64,000 bases of DNA from Paraphoma chrysanthemicola (taxonomy: Eukaryota; Ascomycota; Dothideomycetes; Pleosporales; Phaeosphaeriaceae): positions 558,001 through 622,000 of the forward strand of contig JAGMWG010000001.1 in assembly GCA_020744225.1 (NCBI GenBank), written 5' to 3'. Under the pieces are notes generated by a model. It had not been told where the DNA came from and searched no databases. It was given only the letters and a program-made list of their open reading frames with translations. Of the stretch, positions 46,036-55,836 are shown one piece after another. A program made the position numbers and the translations under genes. Every line of letters begins with the position of its first letter. Positions within the stretch are counted from its first letter, which is position 1.

Positions 46036-47483
46036 ATGCTTGCAGGATACATATTTTCAGCCATCGATATGCATATTTCTAATCTCTTGACACTGCCACC
46101 GGCACTTCTCATCCTGCTATGCGCGACTCCTTCGACCGCCGAACCGCAATGGCCGCACAACGTTCCGAAACATCTGAAGTACTTCCCCGAGGACGAGGCC
46201 CATGCGAGAAGGGGCCTGGATATACGGGAGCGAATGAAACATGAGAAGCCGGTCGCCGTGAAGAAGATGAGTGCTGACGAGGGCGAAATGTTCCTGTTGG
46301 ACAACTGGATATTTGCGTCAGACCTCGAACGGAGGTCTGACTACGAGGACTACGGGAACAGCACATGCGAGGCGCAATCACCTTTACGACCGCTAGCAGA
46401 AGACGACTTCCTCTCCCGCATACGAGTACGGGCAGCATTATTGAAGAGGCAGTTTGCCTGTCCCGCAGGAACGAGCAGCTGTTCCGCGATAGGCGCACCG
46501 GACGTTTGTTGCGGGACTGGATCAAATTGTATAAACGTGAACAACAGCCCTGGGGTCGGATCAGTCGGATGTTGTCCACGGGGGCAGACATGTGCGGGAT
46601 CGATCAGCTGTGACACACGCAATGGGTACTCGTCATGTCCAGATGCGCCAAATGGTGGCTGCTGCTTGCCTGGCTTTCGGTGCGATGGCATTGGCTGTAG
46701 GTCTCGAATATCCTGCTATCATATCACTGCTAACAACTCTCAGGCATAATCGCTGGTACATCAACAACGTATGTCCAGCCTTCCTCGTCACCGCCTCCTC
46801 CACCCTCCTCTACCATCGTTGTCGTGGTCCCTACATCTGGCCCAGCGTCTTCCGCACCCACGCCTACTCCCACACCCGCATCGAGTTCCGCATACACATG
46901 CTCAACCGGCTGGTTTTCCTGTGCGGCCAGTTTGGGAGGCGGCTGCTGTCAGAATGGTCGGACATGTGCAACAGGCGCTTCTTGTATCGGCGATGAACCG
47001 AGCAGCACTCAAGCACCGTCTGCCCCTGTGCGACCAACGAGTGGCTCAGCCACCTCTGCCCCTTCATCAACAGACGAAGTATGCCCGGTCGGGTTTTACG
47101 TCTGCAGCGCATATTATCCATCTGGCTGCTGTAGAGTTGGACGGGACTGCCAAACTACAGGAAGCTGTGCTCTGCCCACCTCGACCATTGTCAACACCAA
47201 TGGTGTAGTCATCGTCGCCCCCACAGGTGCCGGCGTAGCCACAGGAGCAGCACCACAAGGCGGTTCGTGCCCAAGTGCATGGTATAGCTGCGCTGCGAAT
47301 CGCGGCGGAAACTGTTGCCCAAACGGGTATGAGTGTGGTGAACAATGCACAGCCACTGCCTCTGGACAATCTGGTGTCTCCATGAAAGTTGCGCCGAGCA
47401 CGGCGTCCTTCATTTCTGGCGCTTCAGTCTATGCCGGAGCTGTGGTATCGTTCGCGATTGGTCTTGCTATGATCGTACTATGA
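46036..47483 (+). CDS. GPI-type surface protein with five cysteine modules
   Basis: Two exons, 46036-46696 and 46744-47483, up to 466 residues. The ATG at 46069 gives the cleaner signal peptide (MHISNLLTLPPALLILL, cut near STA) and 455 residues. After an acidic/basic region of ~120 residues come Cys modules with a shared pattern: C-x6/7-C-x7/9-CC-x5-C-x3/8-C. They start at CPAGTSSC, SSCPDAPNGGCC, CSTGWFSC, CPVGFYVC and CPSAWYSC, and are separated by Ser/Thr/Pro-rich linkers. The C-terminus ends in a hydrophobic tail (GAVVSFAIGLAMIVL) after small residues, as in GPI anchoring. Splicing gives DGIGCIIAGTSTT, keeping the module Cys. Role is likely cell-wall or surface; no enzyme motif is seen. 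Function is unknown. Confidence 0.82.
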
Positions 47484-48068
47484 GCTCATGCTGAATCATG
47501 GTCACCATTTGAATAACGTACCTTGTCACATTGGACAGAGCGATACCCTTCAAGGCTTTCTCGGGAATTGAATCATATTGCGGTAGAGCTAGCAGGAGTC
47601 CACGTGCGCGTTGGATGGCGGAGGCGACGACTATGTGATACAAGCAGACAAGATCTGGGAATTGATGCTCGAAAGCTGGAGTAGGCATGGGTGATTGCTT
47701 CGACATATCTCACGACCGTGTTTGCATCATGCTCGCGGTAGGATCGTTAATCTCTGGAAGCACCTAGTAACTGATAAAAATCTCCGGCTTGAGACTGGGA
47801 TCCACCAATGGATAGCCATTGTTAGCTCTTCGGAGTAGATGTACCCAAGAGCTATATGTCGTCAGATAACGATTGCTGTAAGGAACGCCCACGTGCGACT
47901 AGACGGTCGCAACCTTGACCGATCACGCGGAAATGCGCAGCTTGCTCGTCGCCGCAATCTACAATGCTTCATAGTCAAGCAAAGGCACTAGCCACTCCAT
48001 CTCTTACGACGCCGCTAGTCACTCTTCTCAAACCATCACACCACTCTTCCCCCAAGCATCCCTCTCCT
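47484..48068. other. Intergenic, convergent 3' ends
   Basis: About 585 bases between the surface-protein gene and the oppositely directed hydroxylase gene. Nothing else is seen. Confidence 0.5.
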
Positions 48069-48863
48069 TTAACCACTTCGATACCTCTCATCCAAGACCC
48101 CTTCCCTCGTCCAAATATTCATCCCAATCTTTCCTCCCCTCTGCACGGGCAAACCTGCATGCACCGTTCTGCTATCACCCACATACCTCATCTTTCCGTC
48201 CTTGCCCTTCACGCCTACCAAATTTCGCCAAAATACCGCATTCCCCTGCACCGGCCTGAACACAACCCCGTCTTCAATCTCCGCATCACAGTCCACATAT
48301 TCGCACCAGCGCTCATCTTCTGGCGCATCCAGGAGCGGAAATTGCGTTCCCCCACCAACAATGTTTTGTGATGCGTGTACGTACACGAAGAAACTTGACA
48401 GGCGATTTCCGCCGAATTCAGATGTTGTTTGCGCATCCGACGTGAACCAGTCCGTGTGCGAATGATATTCTTGACTCGGCCCGTACTTGACGAGTTGGAG
48501 TGGTTCAAGGCTCTCACGCTTCGTATCGAAACCTTGGAATGCGAGCGCGCGTTGCTCAATGCAGCGAACGATGTCGTCGCTTTCGAGAGATGTGGATTGT
48601 GAAGTCCGGGTCGTAGCTAGGTGTTGTTGGCCCGAGGAGTCGGCGATGATGGAGGAGGTGAATTTGCCGGCGGAGACTGATTGCAGGTACGTGGATTCAG
48701 CGGGCGTGATGAAGTTGGGAATGTAGAGAACTAATGGGGAAGTGGAGAATATGTGAATGGTGTAGTTGTGTGGTGGACATGATGTAGTGCTGGTTTGTGA
48801 ATGTTGCTCAGCAATTGTGAGGGTTGTGAGAATAGCGAAGGTGGCGAGTAATCTTGAGCGCAT
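48069..48863 (-). CDS. Prolyl 4-hydroxylase-like 2-oxoglutarate/Fe(II) oxygenase
   Basis: Single exon on the minus strand, 264 residues; the ATG at 48863 is the first in frame. MRSRLLATFAILTTLTIAE is a signal peptide or anchor, so it acts in the ER/secretory path. The jelly-roll iron site is complete: His136 and Asp138 in EYHSHTDWF, and His235 in RTVHAGLPV. Lys245 in GGKIGMNIW is the 2-oxoglutarate-binding basic residue. GGTQFPLL and GNAVFWRNL are the usual P4H-family strands. It would hydroxylate proline (or another residue) in secreted proteins. It lies head-to-head with an HDEL-bearing PDI-like gene 327 bases away. The protein substrate is unknown. Confidence 0.88.
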   Translation of the reverse strand: MRSRLLATFAILTTLTIAEQHSQTSTTSCPPHNYTIHIFSTSPLVLYIPNFITPAESTYLQSVSAGKFTSSIIADSSGQQHLATTRTSQSTSLESDDIVRCIEQRALAFQGFDTKRESLEPLQLVKYGPSQEYHSHTDWFTSDAQTTSEFGGNRLSSFFVYVHASQNIVGGGTQFPLLDAPEDERWCEYVDCDAEIEDGVVFRPVQGNAVFWRNLVGVKGKDGKMRYVGDSRTVHAGLPVQRGGKIGMNIWTREGVLDERYRSG

Positions 48864-48888
48864 GTTGCTGTATGGGAAGATTGTTATC

Positions 48889-48901
48889 TGGTGGAAAGTC
48901 A
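48889..48901 (-). repeat. Inverted-repeat arm 1 (TGACTTTCCACCA)
   Basis: Minus-strand copy of the 13-base element, upstream of the hydroxylase gene; exact match to the arm at 49129-49141. Confidence 0.9.
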
Positions 48902-49128
48902 ATGGAACTGTTAGAAAGAAATGTTAATCTGAAGTCTAGTTGTTCCATGGGTCACGACAAGCTTTCGGTACATCCGTAGGCGAAGCTGTCAGATCTAGGT
49001 GCAGGGGGCCGCATCTGAAACGTGAATAGTTCGAAAGCAGTTCGACGCCTGCAGATGTTACCTGATATGCACCTGAGACTACTCCCAACGGGTTTGAGAA
49101 AAACGCCGCCTGAGCAACATTTTCTTCG

Positions 49129-49141
49129 TGACTTTCCACCA
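49129..49141 (+). repeat. Inverted-repeat arm 2 (TGACTTTCCACCA)
   Basis: Plus-strand copy of the 13-base element, upstream of the PDI-like gene. Confidence 0.9.
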
Positions 49142-49190
49142 TTTTGTCGGAATTTCTCCCACATGCTCAATTCTCTACACTTCAGCCAAG

Positions 49191-50303
49191 ATGATTTTCC
49201 CCATAATCGCGCCACTATTAGCAAGCCTGGCTCTAGCAACACCAAACACCGTCCAAGACCTGGATGACTACCTTCGATCCGAACCGCGTGTGTTCGTTGC
49301 TTTCACATCACGCACTCTTGACTCAGTTCAATCTTTCAACAATATATACACTCAAACTTCTATCAACACCTCCACGCTATATGTTACCGTCAATTGCGAC
49401 ATAGATATCGAACTATGCCACCACCACGACATCAATACTTACCCCACTCTCCGTCTCTTCGAAACCGACCCGGGGATAGACAATACTGTCCCGCGCATGA
49501 CACGCTATCGGGGCCCACGCACCAAAAGAGCATTACGAAGTTTTATCAAGAGAAGAGAATTGCCAGTTCTTTCGCACATCTCACCAAACGGATTCGAAAC
49601 TTTCCAGAATATAGACGACATTGTTATCATTGCCTCACTCCCTCCCAACCAAGAAAGCCTCATCACAGCTTTCTCCACCATCGCAGCACGCCACCACTTG
49701 CGTTATATCTTCGCCTACACCACCATCGACGCGAAAACGTCCGTGCCAACGGTTACATGCTACAAGAACATCGACAACGACCACCGCACTCTAACCGGTG
49801 CATTCACCGAAGTTGACCTCGAATCTTTCATCTTGACATCGGCTCCCAGCGCAATCAAACCCTTCCGCGAAAAGGACCTGGAAACATTCATGCAACGCGA
49901 TAAACTCACTTGCTACATATTCCTCGCCTTGGACGAAGACGACGTCATTGCTACAACGCTGCGCCGAGAACTCACACCCCTGGCGAAAAAGTACGACAAG
50001 TATATTACTTTTGCCAGCGCGGAGCTGCCCAAGTATGCTGAAATGGCGGGGAATTTCGGCGTGGAGGTCAGCAAGGAAAGTGAGGATGGGAAGGGTAAGG
50101 GAGCGCCGGTGCTACTTATCCATGCGCCGATGAACGATCATGTGTTTTACTACCAACATGGGAAGACAGTGAGCGCGGATGTGGTGGAGGGTATGTTGAC
50201 GAGGATATTGCAAGGCAAAGCGCAGAATGGACAGGTTTTTGGGCAAGAAGCGGAGGACTGGGAAAGCGTTGCGGGGGAGGGAATAAGGCATGATGAGCTT
50301 TGA
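49191..50303 (+). CDS. ER-resident PDI-like protein without CxxC (HDEL)
   Basis: Single exon, 370 residues from the first in-frame ATG at 49191. MIFPIIAPLLASLALATP is a signal peptide. The C-terminus is HDEL, the ER-retrieval signal, so the protein stays in the ER lumen. The first thioredoxin-like domain reads VFVAFTSRTLDSVQSFNN then LYVTVNCDIDIELCHHHDI and YPTLRLFE with the cis-Pro. Where PDI has CGHC there is SRTLDS, so thiol-disulfide exchange at this site is not possible. The rest has the order of PDI b and b' domains (FREKDLETFMQRDKLTCYIF, and LLIHAPMNDHVFYYQHG). It looks like a non-catalytic PDI family member for substrate binding or complex formation. Its divergent neighbour is a prolyl-hydroxylase-like enzyme. 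Confidence 0.85.
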   Translation: MIFPIIAPLLASLALATPNTVQDLDDYLRSEPRVFVAFTSRTLDSVQSFNNIYTQTSINTSTLYVTVNCDIDIELCHHHDINTYPTLRLFETDPGIDNTVPRMTRYRGPRTKRALRSFIKRRELPVLSHISPNGFETFQNIDDIVIIASLPPNQESLITAFSTIAARHHLRYIFAYTTIDAKTSVPTVTCYKNIDNDHRTLTGAFTEVDLESFILTSAPSAIKPFREKDLETFMQRDKLTCYIFLALDEDDVIATTLRRELTPLAKKYDKYITFASAELPKYAEMAGNFGVEVSKESEDGKGKGAPVLLIHAPMNDHVFYYQHGKTVSADVVEGMLTRILQGKAQNGQVFGQEAEDWESVAGEGIRHDEL

Positions 50304-50809
50304 CGTGTTATGCACGGCACCGAATTACTATCGTGAAGGTATGGCCATCATGGCTAGAACGCCTGCTTGACAAACCGTGGAGGGATGATCGGCGGTGGAA
50401 TGTGTTCCGCTGCGCCAAGACGCGTTTGGTCAGCGTGCTTAGCTGTCGCGCGAGCAGGACGGGACGATCGCCGAGATGGGATGCGCAGGGACTAGACTCG
50501 AAGTGCTGGTAAAGTGCGAGCTGCGCGACACACCGAAGGACCGAAAATGTGAGCTCGCACTTTGGCCTCGCGCGAGGTGTGCGAGATGGTTTGGTTGACG
50601 GAGGCCAAGGTGAGTTGTAATGTGCTTGTGCGGCGAGTGAGCTGTTCATGATGGCGCGCCTGAATGATGGGGAGAGAGTATAAAGATGAGTGAAATCTTG
50701 AAGGACTGAGATACTATACAAAGCCAAAAGTCGATATATCTCATTAAACGCTTCAAGACGACAATATCTATCAATCAGGATATTTGAATACCGCAAACCA
50801 CCTACCACA
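50304..50809. promoter_or_regulatory. Upstream region of the 138-residue protein gene
   Basis: About 500 bases; a TATA-like GTATAAAG lies near 50678, about 130 bases before the ATG at 50810. An antisense open frame crosses this region but has no family features. Confidence 0.45.
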
Positions 50810-51226
50810 ATGTCCTCCACCACCACAGCACCCACCCACAAGAAGAAAATCCTCATGACCGGTCTTGACGTGAATGCCAATATCCCAGAATACTTCCGCA
50901 CGCTCTACGGCACGCCGGCAGAGATCAGAGCGAACATCGACGCCGACGAGAAGCGTGTCACGGAAGCCGGGTATGACGTCACAGTGTACTTCTTCGACGA
51001 CCAAGATCCGCAGAAAGGACTCGATTGGTTTGAGGCGAAGTTGAAAGAAGTTCACTTTGATGGAATCATGATTGGTGTTGGGCTGAGGTTAATCCCAGAG
51101 CAGACGGCGTTATACGAGAAGGTGGTGAATGTGGCGCGGCGGCTGAGTCCGGATAGTGTGTTCTTGTTCAACGAGGGATCTGGAATGAATTATGCGGCGG
51201 TTCAGAGGAATAAGGATAGTTTGTGA
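50810..51226 (+). CDS. Small alpha/beta protein of unknown function
   Basis: Single exon, 138 residues, starting at ATG in the context ACAATGTC. It has no signal peptide. After a Thr-rich start comes a strand KKKILMTGLDV, a helix with AEIRANIDADEKRVTEAGY, a strand DVTVYFFDD, a helix GLDWFEAKLKEV, a strand FDGIMIGVGLRL, a helix TALYEKVVNVARRL and a strand VFLFNEG. This alternation looks like a small Rossmann- or flavodoxin-like fold, but no cofactor motif is clear. Codon use is regular and the promoter has a TATA-like box, so I take it as a real gene. I do not recognise the family. Confidence 0.75.
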   Translation: MSSTTTAPTHKKKILMTGLDVNANIPEYFRTLYGTPAEIRANIDADEKRVTEAGYDVTVYFFDDQDPQKGLDWFEAKLKEVHFDGIMIGVGLRLIPEQTALYEKVVNVARRLSPDSVFLFNEGSGMNYAAVQRNKDSL

Positions 51227-51803
51227 TCGTTGGAAATGGGATTATCTACTTTTTCGTGACTCATGGCGAGCGCAACCTTGGATGAGCCGAGACTGTTCGA
51301 AGAATGTATTCATTTCGAAGTGTAATATACTTCACAATCTACAGTATTATATGATGTGACTAGGCTGTAGATAGGCGCAAACTGGAGAGCTGGAAAGCAT
51401 AGTGCTCGGCGCGTAGAGTTGTGCAGCCTCGTGATGATGTGGGATCTCGGCGACCGCATGAATGATCCTTATCGCGGGCGCATGCTCAGCCTCGCCCAAC
51501 ACGAGAGATCTGAGCCAAATCTCGATGTCATTCGAGGTTTTCTAAGCTATCAGATATTTATGGCTTTTTTCTGCAGGCGCTTGAGTACATCGTGGGGTTC
51601 GTCGGAATACGTCCTATTGGCTGCGTTTCCAGACTGATCAGACGTGATTGGCAGCCTTATGCTGTAGCTGAGCGGCGGTCGCCCGAAAAGGCGTCGACGG
51701 CTGCAAACCTGTGAATCGATGTCGTAGGCTGCAATACAACAACATTTACATATAAGGCTGAGCATACTGGTGATGTCGCGACCGGGTTACCGGTGAAATT
51801 ACC
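51227..51803. other. Intergenic spacer
   Basis: About 575 bases between two plus-strand genes. No gene or repeat is recognised. Confidence 0.5.
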
Positions 51804-53495
51804 ATGGCTTGCTCCCTTGCAAATATCAGTAACCGTACGAATGGATTTGAGTTCGTGGGCTTATACAACGTGTATACATTTCTAAATCAAACCTGTGGAC
51901 CCAGTAGCGAGATCTTCTTCGAAGGCACGCGAATGCTAACATGTGCTGCTTGCGAGAAGATTGCTGGGATGGGCAACTCCATCTGGACTGACTGGACGCC
52001 TTACCCAATCTCCGACATTTGGAACCGCATAGTGGTCTGGAAGCTACCGTTGTTGCAGTTGCTCTCACAATTTCCGAGGCCGCCTTTGGGACCATGGGTG
52101 GAGACGGGCGTTATGATGCACCTACTGGGAGATCCTATTGACTCTGTAACTTGCATGTTTTTGACTCTTGCCAATTGCCAGAGGAGAGCGCGGCGCGCGA
52201 AGTCATTGAGTGTCGAGACTGGCATAGGCACAACGCATCCTGACTATACCCGGACTTGGAAGGAGCTGGCCATCATTATGGTCTCCTATGATGAGTGCGG
52301 GACGCCTGAAAAAGTTGACGTCTTCCTAGAATTCTAGTCAGTGTAGCAGCAACTCTTCAGCTCGACCCTGCTAATAGGGAACAGCCGCGAGATGGCGCGA
52401 CGGGCCGATTTCATTGACGAAATTCGATACATCTACGAAGAAGCGGCTGGCTCGCTGGCGGCAGACAGGCAGACACGAACCCTACCTGTCGTGCTCGCCG
52501 AGGTTTTCTTCATTGGCGGCTGGGTCATATCGCTCATCAAGGCCGCGGCGACGGAGCCCAGTCCTACGAACTGGGTCAATGTCGAGGCACAAAGCATCGC
52601 GATCTCAGCCTTGTATCTCTGGGTCACATCTACCATCATACTAGGATCCTTGATCGGGGCTTCTCAGACCGAAGATGCCATTCCTCGAGTTTTGCATTCG
52701 ATGGAGTTCCATCTGGCGCCATTTCAAAGACGCTCGACGCGGCGACCATCGATCGCAGCACGTGTGGACACGGGATGGTGTCGGCGATCTATAGACAGGG
52801 CGATTCATGGTTGTGCATACTCTTGGCAGCCGTTGAAATGGAAAGCTAAAAGCAACCGCAGTACTCTGTTTGCCTATGCCGGGGTGGCCACGGTCTTTGT
52901 GGGAGTCAGCTTCTTCACATCGGCAACTATCTCCTACCTTGTCTCGCCTGAAGGATTCTCGTGCCGGCATATACCTGAAAGCATAGTGTAAGAGACCTCA
53001 TCTTCGTGATTGAGCCACCATATTGACAGACATTCCAGGTTCATCATCTGGGTACTAAGCTTCCTGATCCAGGGATGCTGCGAGCGAGTGCTTCACCACG
53101 AGGTTGTCTTCCAGGTCCTGTTCTGGAAAGACGTATTTTGTGCAATGAGCAATATCGGAATCATCGTTATTGTGCAGTGGGGCATCATGAACAGATGCTC
53201 GTGCTGGGCTGGGATGGGGTCCACGTGGGTGCACCTGCCGCAGCTGCCCAAAGTGAAGGGCGAGCTCATGTACTACATACGGCATGTCGCACCGTTTATC
53301 GTCTTCGTCGCGCTCATGTTCCACTTCCTCTTTTGTGCCGCGGTTATCTGGAAGTATCGGGATGCGATTCGCGTCTTCATTCAGCGCGATGATGGCGTAT
53401 CTAACATGAGTTGGCGAAGTCAAGTAAATCGCAAAGACGAAAAAAAGGCGGATGCTGTAGAATTAGACAAATCTCATAGTAGAAATGAAGTGTGA
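51804..53495 (+). CDS. Fungal multi-pass membrane protein of unknown function
   Basis: Three exons: 51804-52336, 52385-52987 and 53039-53495, about 530 residues. The joins read EFYREMARRADFID and ESIVFIIWVLSFL, keeping frame and character. The N-terminal ~120 residues hold NISNRTNG and NQTCGP glycosylation-like sites and a Cys-containing segment (MLTCAACEKIAG). Membrane segments follow: VLAEVFFIGGWVISLI, SIAISALYLWVTSTIILGSLIG, LFAYAGVATVFVGVSFFT, FIIWVLSFLIQ, IGIIVIVQWGIM and VAPFIVFVALMFHFLFCAAVI. The tail is short and charged. I know such proteins as common but uncharacterised in filamentous ascomycetes; no transporter motif is seen. Function is unknown. Confidence 0.75.
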
Positions 53496-53664
53496 TGTTG
53501 AGGAAGCATCGTGAGGACGACGTGATCGAGTGGAGACCGTTGGCGCTAATGCGCGAACTCTTGGCGCGCTAAGGAAACTCCGCCCAAAAAAGTTCTCGAC
53601 TATCGCCGGCTTCACATTCGACTCTGTACGTCACTCGCGCTCTTTACTCGCAGGTGGAATTAGC

Positions 53665-55836
53665 ATGGCGCCGCTCTCCTTCTCGCCCGACACATCAATT
53701 TCCTCGCACACTCTTTCTGTGGGGTCCGTGCAACCGCCGCCCATGGACCTGCAGCCCGCCGCCATGGACTCGCCGTCGAGTCTCGTCGCAAACCCCCTCA
53801 CCTTCCTCCAGCCCACTCTTCAGCTCAATGCCGCCTTTCTCGCCGCCGCAAAGCAATATCTCGATCCCGTCGCCGCCGGAATCAGCGATGCGCAGTCACG
53901 GCGTCTGCAGATGGCGCGCAGGAAACGCAAGCGGGGCGAGCGGTACGACGATGACGTGCGCGTGCTGCACCTGAAGAAGATCCACCTGGACGGCTTTGGC
54001 GTCAACCAGGTCTTTGAGCAGACGCGAAAGATCGTCGAGGCAGCGGCAGAGGAGATCGAGCTGTCAATACCGTCAGAGGAGAGTGGCATTGTGACGTTGC
54101 ACGAGGACGATGAGGAATTGGACGATCCCGAAGAAGACTCAGACGCCGAGGAGGAGTCCGATCTGGGCGAAGAGGGCGTGGACTGGGAGTATGACGGGGT
54201 GGACGACGAGGAAGATGCACAGCCATCCGACGATGCGTTATCGGCCGAGGAGGACGTGGACATGGATGGTGCAGACGAGGAACTGTTTGCAGAAGAATCT
54301 GACGACGAGCCTGCCGCAACCTACAAACCCGACCCCAACGGCCTGAATGACGGCTTCTTCTCCATAGACGACTTCAACAAGCAAACCGAATTTCTTGAGC
54401 AGCAGGACCAGCGAGGCGAAGCGGCAGATAGCGAGGACGAAGAGATAGACTGGACAGCGGATCCCATGACTGGAGGCTTGGGCAACGGACTAGGGGCTGA
54501 AGCAGATGCCTCGGACGACGAGTCTGACGCAGCCGGACCCACATTTGGCAACGTCGATTTGAATGCACCAGAAGGAGAGAGCGACGATGACGAGTTCGAG
54601 GAGGGCGATCTCGATGTCGTAGATGATGGCATGAATGCCAACAATGTCATGTATGCCGACTTTTTTGCTCCACCCGCAAAGAAGGCAGGTAAAAACAAGA
54701 AGAAGCGGGGTCGGCCTAATCCTCACAACTTCCCGGAGAAGAAAGACGGCGAAGAAACGGAGGTAGCCGACGCAGATGTTGACGGCACGATGGCAAGAGT
54801 GCATCGCGATCTGTTTGAGGACGACGACGATGCAGAAAGCGACGACGACCTCGAGAAATTGGACCCGTCGGATCCCAAGTCACGGCGGTCAACACACGAA
54901 AGAAGGCAAGCAAAAATCGCCGAGGAGATCCGGAAGCTAGAGGCAGCCAATGTAGCGAAACGAGAATGGCAGCTGTCCGGCGAGGCTCGCGCGGCTGATC
55001 GACCTCTGAACTCGCTGCTTGAAGAGAATCTCGAGTTCGAGCGAGCAGGCAAGCCTGTACCAATCGTCACTGCAGAAGTGTCCGAGGACATTGAAGCACT
55101 GATCAAACGGCGGATATTGGCTGGCGAGTTTGACGAGGTGCTGCGACGGCGACCGGACGATCTTGCGACTGGACCGAAAATGCGACGAGGCCAATTCCAA
55201 CTTGACGACAGCAAGTCTGGCAAAGGCCTCGCAGAGATATACGAAGAAGAGCATCTTCGCGACACAAATCCAGACTTTGTGGACGCCAAGGACGAGAAGC
55301 TGAAGAAAGAACACGATGAGATTTCAGCACTATGGAAGAAACTATCCGCCAAGCTCGACTCCCTCAGCTCGTCACATTTCAAGCCCAAGCCTGCTGCACC
55401 CAACCTCGAAATTCGCGTCGACGCCCCTGCCATCGAGATGGAAGACGCCCGACCTACGGCTGGCGGTGAGGTCGCTGGCGCAAGCATGCTTGCACCACAA
55501 GAAGTGTACAAGCCCGGAGACGAGAAGAATAAGAGCGAAGTCGTCACAAAGAGCGGTATGCCTGTCGCGCGTGAGGAGATGTCACGCGAAGAGAAGGCCA
55601 GCCGCCGCCGCAGGGCCAAAGAGAGAAGCAAGAAGGAGGGTCTCAATAAGCCTAGAACGGACAAGGAAAATAAGACAGAGAAGAAGGGTGGTAAACAGGA
55701 GAAGAAACAGGTTCTCAGCGACTTGAAGAAGGGCGGTGTGCAAGTTATCGGACGCAAGGGCGTGCTGACCGACGTTGAGGGCAAAGAGGTCAAGGACGGT
55801 GCAGCGAGGAGAGGAGCTGGAAGCTACAAGCTGTAG
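53665..55836 (+). CDS. MPP10: U3 small nucleolar ribonucleoprotein protein MPP10
   Basis: Single exon, 723 residues from the first ATG in frame (53665); the frame is open back to 53530 without an ATG. Mpp10 is a scaffold of the SSU processome with Imp3 and Imp4, needed for 18S rRNA maturation in the nucleolus. It shows the family layout: a conserved N-terminal part with NPLTFLQPTLQLNAAFLAAA, long Asp/Glu-rich stretches from ~185 to ~370, and the C-terminal Mpp10 core. The core has THERRQAKIAEEIRKLE, NSLLEENLEFERAGKPVP, EDIEALIKRRILAGEFDEV, GLAEIYEEEHLRDTNPDF and LKKEHDEISALWKKLSAKLD. EVYKPGDEK and a Lys/Arg-rich tail follow. It is the clearest housekeeping gene here. Confidence 0.95.
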   Translation: MAPLSFSPDTSISSHTLSVGSVQPPPMDLQPAAMDSPSSLVANPLTFLQPTLQLNAAFLAAAKQYLDPVAAGISDAQSRRLQMARRKRKRGERYDDDVRVLHLKKIHLDGFGVNQVFEQTRKIVEAAAEEIELSIPSEESGIVTLHEDDEELDDPEEDSDAEEESDLGEEGVDWEYDGVDDEEDAQPSDDALSAEEDVDMDGADEELFAEESDDEPAATYKPDPNGLNDGFFSIDDFNKQTEFLEQQDQRGEAADSEDEEIDWTADPMTGGLGNGLGAEADASDDESDAAGPTFGNVDLNAPEGESDDDEFEEGDLDVVDDGMNANNVMYADFFAPPAKKAGKNKKKRGRPNPHNFPEKKDGEETEVADADVDGTMARVHRDLFEDDDDAESDDDLEKLDPSDPKSRRSTHERRQAKIAEEIRKLEAANVAKREWQLSGEARAADRPLNSLLEENLEFERAGKPVPIVTAEVSEDIEALIKRRILAGEFDEVLRRRPDDLATGPKMRRGQFQLDDSKSGKGLAEIYEEEHLRDTNPDFVDAKDEKLKKEHDEISALWKKLSAKLDSLSSSHFKPKPAAPNLEIRVDAPAIEMEDARPTAGGEVAGASMLAPQEVYKPGDEKNKSEVVTKSGMPVAREEMSREEKASRRRRAKERSKKEGLNKPRTDKENKTEKKGGKQEKKQVLSDLKKGGVQVIGRKGVLTDVEGKEVKDGAARRGAGSYKL

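Larger units (their letters stand above)
48864..49190. promoter_or_regulatory. Bidirectional promoter with duplicated 13-base element
   Basis: This 327-base spacer drives two divergent genes. TGACTTTCCACCA occurs at 49129-49141 on the plus strand and, as an exact reverse complement, at 48889-48901. So it reads in sense orientation 26 bases before the hydroxylase start and 49 bases before the PDI-like start. By chance a 13-base match within such a short region is expected less than about once in a thousand. It may be a shared promoter or leader element. Confidence 0.6.

Noticed and set aside
50308..50901. 197-codon minus-strand frame across the start of the 138-residue gene
   Set aside because: Overlaps a better supported gene and promoter; no family features.
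54723..55793. 356-codon open frame on the minus strand
   Set aside because: Antisense shadow of the acidic, codon-biased MPP10 gene; Ser-rich product caused by Glu/Asp/Lys codons read backwards.
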